Assembly (NCBI GenBank): GCA_963811895.1
Contig: CAWETE010000016.1
Span: 124,001-188,000, forward strand
Length of the DNA: 64,000 bases
Origin: DASSUW01 sp963811895
Lineage (GTDB): Bacteria > Actinomycetota > Thermoleophilia > Solirubrobacterales > Solirubrobacteraceae
Direction: 5' to 3'
The translations under genes and the position numbers were made by a program. How positions within the stretch are numbered: the first letter of the stretch is position 1; the number at the start of each line of letters is the position of its first letter. The notes under the pieces are model-generated. The model was given only the letters and a program-made list of their open reading frames with translations. It was not told the DNA's origin and made no database searches. This document shows positions 58,481 through 64,000 of the stretch, one piece after another.

Positions 58481-59463
58481 AGGTCGCGGAAGGTCGCCAG
58501 CACGGCCTCGACGATCTGGGGCTCGTGCGGGTAGGCGATCTGCTCGAGCGGCTTCGAGTAGGGCATCGGGAGGTCGGCGCCGGTCACGCGCTGTACGGGA
58601 GCGTCGAGGTCGTCGAAGGCCTGCTCCTGGATCAGCGCCGCGAGGTTGGCGCCGACGCCGCCGTGCGGCCAGCCCTCCTCGACGATGACCGCGCGGTTGG
58701 TCTTGGCCACCGACTCGAGGATGGTGTCGAGGTCGAGCGGGCGCAGCGTGCGCGGGTCGATCACCTCGGCCTCGACCTCGTGGTCCTTGGCCAGGATGTC
58801 GGCCGCCTTCTGGGCGGTGACCGCCATCCGCGAGATGCCGACGATGGTCACGTCGGATCCCTCGCGCCGGATCGCGGCCTGCCCGAACGGCGTGACGTGG
58901 TCGTCGTCCTCGGGCACGTCGCCGCGCTGGCCGTACAGGTACTCGTGCTCGATGAAGACCACCGGGTTGTCGTCGCGGATCGCCGCCTTCAGCAGGCCCT
59001 TGGCGTCGGCGGCGGTGGACGGGACGGCGAGCAGCATGCCGGGCACGTGCAGGTACAGGGCCTCGAGGCAGTGCGAGTGCGTCGGCCCGAGCTGGTGGCC
59101 GGCGCCCTGCGGCATCCGCACGACCATCGGCACCTTCGCCTGGCCGCCGAACATGTAGTGGATCGTGGCCATGTGGTTGACGATCTGGTCCATCGCGAGC
59201 AGGGAGAAGTTGATCGTCATCAGCTCCACGACCGGGCGCAGGCCGGTCATCGCCGCGCCGACGCCCATGCCCACGATCGTGTTCTCGGAGATCGGCGTGT
59301 CGCGCACGCGCTTCTCGCCGAACTCCTCGAGCAGACCGGCGGTGACCTTGAACGCGCCATTGAAGACGCCGATGTCCTCGCCCATGAGGAACACGCGCTC
59401 GTCGCGCTGCATCTCCTCGCGCAGGGCCTGGTTGAGCGCCTCGCGATAGCGGACGACGGCCAT
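58477..59463 (-). CDS. Pyruvate dehydrogenase-type E1 beta subunit
   Basis: 328 residues. Transketolase-like: VFLMGEDIGVFNGAFKVTAGL (split), KRVRDTPISENTIVGMGVGAA, VTIVGISRMAVTAQKAADIL, AVIVEEGWPHGGVGANLAALI. The EEGW.HGG motif and LRPLDLDTILESV are typical of pyruvate-type E1 beta. ATG 59463 overlaps the E1 alpha stop (ATGA). Its TAG stop is part of repeat copy C. The matching E2 may be the gene at 47044. Confidence 0.95.
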   Translation of the reverse strand: MAVVRYREALNQALREEMQRDERVFLMGEDIGVFNGAFKVTAGLLEEFGEKRVRDTPISENTIVGMGVGAAMTGLRPVVELMTINFSLLAMDQIVNHMATIHYMFGGQAKVPMVVRMPQGAGHQLGPTHSHCLEALYLHVPGMLLAVPSTAADAKGLLKAAIRDDNPVVFIEHEYLYGQRGDVPEDDDHVTPFGQAAIRREGSDVTIVGISRMAVTAQKAADILAKDHEVEAEVIDPRTLRPLDLDTILESVAKTNRAVIVEEGWPHGGVGANLAALIQEQAFDDLDAPVQRVTGADLPMPYSKPLEQIAYPHEPQIVEAVLATFRDL

Positions 59464-60837
59464 CAGCCCTGCGCCTCCTCGTCCTCGTCTTCCTCTTCCG
59501 GCGGCGTGGCCTGCTTATTCTTGCCCTCGTCGTCCTCGTCGTCCTCGTCGTCCTCGTCGTCCTCGTCGTCCTCGGACGAGTCGTCGTCTCCGGCCTGTTC
59601 GTCCTCGGACGACTCATCGTCGCCGGCCTCGTCCTCTGCCTGCTCGGCGTCCTCGTCCTCGGCCTGGGCCTCGTCCGTCGGCTTCTTCTCGCCTACGTCC
59701 TCGCGGTTGGCCGCCTCGACGGCCTCGTGGTACGGCGCCAGCGGACCGCGCTCGGCCTCCGTCAGCGACCGCTCGTGCTCGCCCCGGTGCACGCCGGCCG
59801 ACCGCTCGTCGACCGAGTACCAGCCCTGCACCTGATCACCGAGCACGTAGATGTGGTCGTAGAGCGACTCGGGCGCCGGGAACGCGGCGTCGTCGGCGAA
59901 CTTGACCGCCTGATCGATCCGGCGCGACCGTCGCCTCGTCCAGCTTCTCCGGCTCGCCCTCCTCGACCACGCCGTCGCGCAGCAGCCGGTCGGCGAAGGT
60001 GTTGATCGGGTCGCGCTTGCGCCACTCGGCGACCTGCTCCTTGGTGCGGTACTCCTCCGGGTCGGCCATCGAGTGGCCGCGGAAGCGGTACGTGACGGCC
60101 TCCACCAGGATCGGCTGCCGGTCCTCGCGCGCGCGCCGGATCGCCTCGCGCATCGTCGTGTAGGTCTCCAGCACGTCCATGCCGTCGCAGCGCAGCCCCG
60201 GGACGCCGAAGCCGTCGCCGCGGCGGTGCAGGTCGGTGACCGCGGAGTGGCGCTCGATCGCCGTGCCCATTCCGAACTGGTTGTTGGTGACCATGAAGAC
60301 GACCGGCAGCTTCCACAGGGCGGCGAGGTTGAGCGTCTCGCCGAAGGTGCCCTGGTTGGCCGCGCCGTCGCCGAACACGCAGACCGTGACCTCGTCCAGC
60401 CCCTGGTAGTCCGACGACAGAGCCATGCCGGCGGCCAGCGGCAGGTTGCCGCCGACGATCCCGTAGCCGCCCATGAAGCGGTTCTCGAGGTCGAACATGT
60501 GCATCGAGCCGCCGCGGCCGTGCGACACGCCCTCCTCGCGCCCGAACAGCTCGGCCATCACGCGGTCTGGATCCGAGCCACGGGCGAGCGCGTGGCCGTG
60601 CGAGCGGTAGGTCGAGATCAGGTAGTCCTCGTCGCGCATCGCCCGGCAGGCGCCCACGATCGTCGCCTCCTCGCCGATCGCCAGGTGCAGGAAGCCGCCG
60701 ACCTTCGCCTTCGCGTACATCTCGCCCGCGCGCTCCTCGAAGCGGCGGATGAGCATCATCGTCTCGAGCCACTCGCGTGCCGAGTCGCGGTCGGGAAGAT
60801 CCCGCTGTACGCCCGCCTCCTGGGTGACGTCGGCCAC
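59463..60837 (-). CDS. Pyruvate dehydrogenase-type E1 alpha with acidic C-terminal tail (single-base frameshift)
   Basis: GTG 60837 with TACTGT 7 nt upstream. TPP motif GDGAANQGTFGETLNLAALWKLP...TNNQFGMGT; RYRFRGHSMADPEEYRTKEQV. The frame breaks near 59924 (GTCGCGCCGG); dropping one base restores VARIDQAVKFADDAAFP and YDHIYVLGDQVQGWYSVDE, a 457-residue protein. Its last 100 or so residues are an unusual acidic tail (EDDEDDEDD) encoded by 9-bp tandem repeats. NQG-type motif indicates pyruvate rather than branched-chain substrate. Confidence 0.85.
59526..59570. repeat. Five perfect 9-bp tandem repeats
   Basis: Five copies of CTCGTCGTC, in frame, encoding the Asp/Glu run in the E1 alpha tail. 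A partial sixth unit follows. Such repeats change length easily by slippage. Confidence 0.9.
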
Positions 60838-60850
60838 GGGCGGGACAGTA
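60838..60850 (-). promoter_or_regulatory. Leaderless -10 element of the E1 alpha operon
   Basis: TACTGT (60845-60850, minus strand), 7 nt, GTG at 60837. It lies directly after the stop of the KAP NTPase gene (60861). Confidence 0.5.
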
Positions 60851-60860
60851 GCGAAGGGAT

Positions 60861-62642
60861 CTATTCCGGCGGGTGGCCGTTCTCGGCGGGCTGGAAGTAG
60901 ATCAGCCGCTCGATGACGGCGCCCAGCGCCTCCCCGCTGTCCAACAGCTCGACCAGCTCCGGATCTCGCTTGCCCGCGCCCCGCTCGAGCTCGTCGAGGA
61001 CCTCGGGATCGCGGGCGATGGCGCGCGCGAGCGCGGGCCACTGCTCGCGGAGCACCAGCCACTTCGCCAGGTGCACGGGCTTGAGGTCCGGGGTCCCGCC
61101 GAACATGTGCCTGGCGCGGGCGATCTCGGTCATCAGCTGCGCGTGATTGAAGCTCCGCTTGGCCTCGCGCGGCAGCGTCGGCGGGTTCTCGACGATGAAC
61201 GCCTCCACCGCGCGGAACTCCTCGCTGTCGAGGAACGAGCTCGACACGAGGTCGGAGATCAGTTGCGGGTTCGCCGTCTTCGCGACGACCTGTCGCTCGA
61301 TCTCCTCCGGCTCGAGCTGCTGGCCCTTGAGCTCCTCGATCTCACGCTTGAGCGCCTTGCGCTTCTTGCGCGCACGCCGCCGGAGCCAGAACGACCAGAC
61401 GCTCAGAACGATGGCGAGGAGGAGCCCCAGGGTCATGATGTCGTCGAACGTGCTGGTCTCCTCCGTCTCGAGCCAGGCAGGGTTCGCGATCGCGTACACG
61501 ATCACCCCGGCGACCCACGCCACGAGCGGCCACCAGCGGAGCCGCTCCACGACGCGCTTGACGCGGCCGGCCCGCGGTGGCTCGGGGGCCGGAGCGGGCT
61601 TCACGTGGCGCAGCGACGGCCCGTACTCGCGGATCACGCGCCGCATGTCGTCGGGCACGGGCGGCGGGAGCGCGATCTCGAGCTGGACGATCTTGGCCAG
61701 ATACCGCCGCCCGATCTCCTCGGGATCGACGGGGATGTCGGAGGGCATCGACTCCGCGTAGCGGGCTCCGGCCGAGCGCGCGATCGGCTCCATGTCCGCG
61801 AGCAGGATGGTCACGACGCCGGGCTGGGCGAGCAGCTGGCTCGCGACCTGGCACACGTCGAGCGCACGGTCGGCCCCGCAGCGCTCGAGGTCGTCGACGA
61901 TGATCACCAGCCTGCCCTTGTGGGTCGCGTGCCCGATCAGGCGGCCGAACTGGTGCTTGACCTCGGTCATCGTGCCGCGCGCCGCCGCCGACTTCGGGTC
62001 GTCGAGGAAGCGCGCTGCCTCGCGGGCGCTGGTGAACAGCCGGCGCGCGATGAAGAGCCCGAAGAAGACCGCGCCGAGGACGCCGGCGCCGGAGGCCGCC
62101 CGCTCCTCGCCGCCGAAGATCGAGGCGGTCCACTCGCCAGGGGCGAGCAGCGCGACGAGGAGACCGGCCAGCCCGCTCACGAGCGCGATCGCGATGGTCT
62201 GCTGCGAGCGCTCGCCGGGCTGCAGCATCGCGTTCGGCAGCGGCGACAGGAGGCGCCGCCACCAGTGGCGGTTGCGATCCGCCGCTCGCACGACCGAGGC
62301 GGCGAGGGCCGCGCCGAGGTGCGGCGCGTCGTCGTGCTCCCAGGCGTTGAACCAGACGACGAGCCGCGGGTCGTCGCCGGCGCGGTTACGGACCCGCTGC
62401 TCGAGCATCGTCTGCAGCATGCAGCCGAGCGAGCTCTTGCCTCCGCCCCAGGGCGCGCTGACGGCGATGGTCAGCGGCGTCGCCGTCTCTTCGTCGTCGA
62501 CGATCAGCGTCAGCGCGTTCGCGAACTCGGCGAAGCCGAAGCGATCCAGCGCGGGATCGCCGAGCGGGGCATCGGCGAGCAGCGCAACACGCCGCCCGGC
62601 GGAGGCGTTGACCTCAGGTGTGATGGGTGCGGTGGTCGACAT
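60861..62642 (-). CDS. KAP-family P-loop NTPase with membrane segments
   Basis: 593 residues from ATG 62642 (GGAG upstream). Walker A SAPWGGGKSSL (about 60-70), WFNAWEHDD, two TM helices about 130-150 and 172-192 inserted in the P-loop domain, Walker B LVIIVDDLERC, sensor ADMEPIA. A second TM pair (about 370-410) and a coiled coil (KKRKALKREIEELKGQQLEPEE split) precede a C-terminal helical domain. KAP NTPases include PifA-type phage exclusion proteins and KIDINS220. No other defence gene lies nearby. Confidence 0.88.
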   Translation of the reverse strand: MSTTAPITPEVNASAGRRVALLADAPLGDPALDRFGFAEFANALTLIVDDEETATPLTIAVSAPWGGGKSSLGCMLQTMLEQRVRNRAGDDPRLVVWFNAWEHDDAPHLGAALAASVVRAADRNRHWWRRLLSPLPNAMLQPGERSQQTIAIALVSGLAGLLVALLAPGEWTASIFGGEERAASGAGVLGAVFFGLFIARRLFTSAREAARFLDDPKSAAARGTMTEVKHQFGRLIGHATHKGRLVIIVDDLERCGADRALDVCQVASQLLAQPGVVTILLADMEPIARSAGARYAESMPSDIPVDPEEIGRRYLAKIVQLEIALPPPVPDDMRRVIREYGPSLRHVKPAPAPEPPRAGRVKRVVERLRWWPLVAWVAGVIVYAIANPAWLETEETSTFDDIMTLGLLLAIVLSVWSFWLRRRARKKRKALKREIEELKGQQLEPEEIERQVVAKTANPQLISDLVSSSFLDSEEFRAVEAFIVENPPTLPREAKRSFNHAQLMTEIARARHMFGGTPDLKPVHLAKWLVLREQWPALARAIARDPEVLDELERGAGKRDPELVELLDSGEALGAVIERLIYFQPAENGHPPE

Positions 62643-62692
62643 GACCGCTCCAGGCTGGACGACCATCTCCGGCCCGACCGCTCATGTCAAGC

Positions 62693-62938
62693 TCACTGGT
62701 GAGTCTCGTAGCGCCGCCAGTGCGCCAGGAACTCCTCCGCCTCCATCCCGGCGAGGTCGGCCTTCAGCGCGCGTGACAGGCGGCCGGTCTGGGCCGGCGT
62801 CGTGTCCCAGAACAGGACGACCTCGCCGGAGTCGATCTCGACGACCTCGATGTGGTCGAACTGCTCGGCGGAGCGCAGCAGCGCCGGCCCGCGGCCGCCG
62901 CGGCGGACGATCAGCTCGTAGGCCCGGTTGGCCTTCAC
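62693..62938 (-). CDS. Small hypothetical protein
   Basis: 81 residues, GTG start at 62938 overlapping the upstream stop. Sequence pattern KANRAYELIVRRGGRGPALL, VVEIDSGEVVLFWDTTP, and a C-terminal helix EAEEFLAHWRRYE. The strand-strand-helix order could be a small alpha/beta domain. Recurrent in actinobacteria next to DsbA-like genes (my recollection); function unknown. Confidence 0.65.
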   Translation of the reverse strand: MKANRAYELIVRRGGRGPALLRSAEQFDHIEVVEIDSGEVVLFWDTTPAQTGRLSRALKADLAGMEAEEFLAHWRRYETHQ

Positions 62939-63471
62939 GCCGGCACCTCGACGACCTCGCCGCCGGCGGTGACGACCGCGGGGACGTCACGCACGCCGGC
63001 CGCGAGCGCCTCGGCGGTGGCCGCCTCGAGCCGCTCGCGCGTGCCGCGCAGCTCGGCGCCCTTGATGACGGCCAGCGGATGCATCTCGCACGCGGCAGCG
63101 GCGATCAGCACGTTGTCGCGCTCGGACAGGTCGCGTCCGGCCGCGAAGGCCTGGCGGAAGGCGGCGAGGCTGAAGGCCACCGCGCGGCCGATCTGCTTGG
63201 CGTAGGTGGCGGCCAGCATCGCCCACTCGCTGTCGGACGGGAACGGGTCCGGCCACACGAGCGCCTGCAGCCCTTGGGCGCGCGCGGCGCGCTCGATGTC
63301 CTCGCGGTAGGCGGCGACCTCCTCGGCGCAGCGGAACGGCCCGGGCTCGCCGAGCCGGACGGGCACCCACTCGGGCACCTCGCCGAGCGCGTGATTCACG
63401 CGTTCCGCCGCCAGGTACGCGAGCGGCGACGACAGGTCGAAATAGAACCTAGCCGTGGATGAGCCAGCCAT
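62935..63471 (-). CDS. DsbA/2-hydroxychromene-2-carboxylate isomerase-like protein
   Basis: 178 residues. Thioredoxin-fold GST-kappa-like: ARFYFDLSSPLAYLAAERV (catalytic Ser at SSP in place of CxxC), AVAFSLAAFRQAFAAGRDLSE, GVRDVPAVVTAGG (cis-Pro). The absence of the CxxC pair points to isomerase or glutathione-type activity. It starts inside the lpd stop region by 23 bp overlap. Confidence 0.85.
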   Translation of the reverse strand: MAGSSTARFYFDLSSPLAYLAAERVNHALGEVPEWVPVRLGEPGPFRCAEEVAAYREDIERAARAQGLQALVWPDPFPSDSEWAMLAATYAKQIGRAVAFSLAAFRQAFAAGRDLSERDNVLIAAAACEMHPLAVIKGAELRGTRERLEAATAEALAAGVRDVPAVVTAGGEVVEVPA

Positions 63472-64000
63472 CGGCCGCCCGTGCGGCCTCCATCACTGCC
63501 TCGGACAGCGTCGGGTGGCCGTGGATGATGCGCGCGACCTCCGGGAAGCCGCCCTCGAGCAGCTTCGCGTTGACGAGCTCCTGGATCAGCTCGGTCGCGC
63601 GCGAGCCGATGATGTGCCCGCCGACCATCTCGCCGTACTTCTTGTCGCCGACGATCTTGACCATGCCGGTGCGGTCGCCGTACACGGTGCCGCCGCCGAC
63701 GGCGCCGTACTGGACCTTGCCGATCACGACGTCGAGCCCCTGCTCGCGCGCCTGCTCCTCGGTCAGCCCGAACGAGCCGACGTTCGGCGTGCAGAACGTC
63801 GCGCGCGGGATGTCGACGTACTCGATCGGGTGCGTCTCCAGGCCGGCGGCGTCCTCGACGGCGATGACGCCCTCGTCGGAGGCCTTGTGGGCGAGCGCCG
63901 GTCCCGGCACGAGGTCGCCGATCGCGTAGACGCCCTTGACCGACGTGCGCAGCGCGCCGTCGACCTCGATCAGGCCCTTGTCGTCGAGCTTCACGCCCGC
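63449..64000 (-). CDS. lpdA: Dihydrolipoyl dehydrogenase E3 (C-terminal part, runs off the window)
   Basis: Last 183 residues visible; the gene starts beyond the right edge. FAD-binding end VKGVYAIGDLVPGPALAHKASDEG, then the dimerisation domain with catalytic His-Glu in IIHGHPTLSEAVMEA. The enzyme reoxidises the dihydrolipoyl groups of E2 and makes NADH. Together with the two E2 genes, two E1 pairs, lipA and lipB it completes the lipoate-dependent set of this window. Confidence 0.95.
   Translation of the reverse strand, partial: AGVKLDDKGLIEVDGALRTSVKGVYAIGDLVPGPALAHKASDEGVIAVEDAAGLETHPIEYVDIPRATFCTPNVGSFGLTEEQAREQGLDVVIGKVQYGAVGGGTVYGDRTGMVKIVGDKKYGEMVGGHIIGSRATELIQELVNAKLLEGGFPEVARIIHGHPTLSEAVMEAARAADGWLIHG

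Noticed and set aside
1..64000. CRISPR arrays, intact insertion sequences, prophage
   Set aside because: No regularly spaced repeats, transposase or phage structural genes seen.

Overview
The window is GC-rich bacterial chromosome, densely packed with ATGA/GTGA-coupled operons. It carries F420-dependent enzymes (LLM oxidoreductase, F420-type PPOX, an F420:NADP reductase-like gene), an actinobacterial paired acyl-CoA dehydrogenase, an ECF42-like sigma/DGPF pair, and many genes with a TANNNT box 6-7 nt before ATG/GTG and no Shine-Dalgarno (leaderless). Together this suggests an actinobacterium, most likely of the Thermoleophilia/Solirubrobacterales type; this is an inference from gene content only. 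No CRISPR array, rRNA, prophage or intact insertion sequence was seen.

Layout. 1-6.8 kb: VOC protein, secreted protein, then a two-component system driving an envelope efflux operon (lipoprotein, peptidoglycan-binding adaptor, MacB-like ABC). 6.8-7.0 kb: a long palindromic repeat between convergent genes. 7-15.2 kb: F420 reductase-like gene, surface-polysaccharide genes (GT4 glycosyltransferase, pyruvyltransferase-GT8 fusion, TylF-type methyltransferase), a truncated siderophore-binding protein, and the sigma/DGPF pair. 15-26 kb: delta-60 protein, GIN-domain lipoprotein, ECF sigma plus membrane propeller, beta-helix protein, tRNA-Ala(CGC) beside a truncated hydrolase, a diguanylate cyclase, a PhoA alkaline phosphatase and tRNA-Ala(TGC). 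26-37 kb: CHRD protein; acyl-CoA dehydrogenase/deacetylase/GGDEF operon; phosphodiesterase; YgeY-DpaL pair; HTH-SRPBCC pair; D,D-carboxypeptidase.

37-48.4 kb and 58.4-64 kb form a lipoate/2-oxoacid dehydrogenase hub: lipA, lipB, one complete E1a-E1b-E2 operon, a separate plastid-like E2, a second E1a-E1b pair and the C-terminal part of an E3. 48.4-56.3 kb is a metal module: CbiM-PDGLE-CbiQ-CbiO importer, Fur-family regulator, NicO exporter, TPR protein, DUF4331 secreted protein and a small sigma-like protein. 56.2-58.4 kb is a NarL-type two-component system with a MEDS-like sensor. A KAP-type membrane NTPase sits next to the second E1 operon.

Eight single-base insertions break six otherwise intact genes (about 7812, 10138, 10518, 26897, 32270, 53886, 54074, 59924). 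All have the same sign and each gene regains a full-length product when one base is skipped, so base-calling error is the likeliest cause. Genuine truncations are at 12297-12896, 20764-21261 and 24502-24640.
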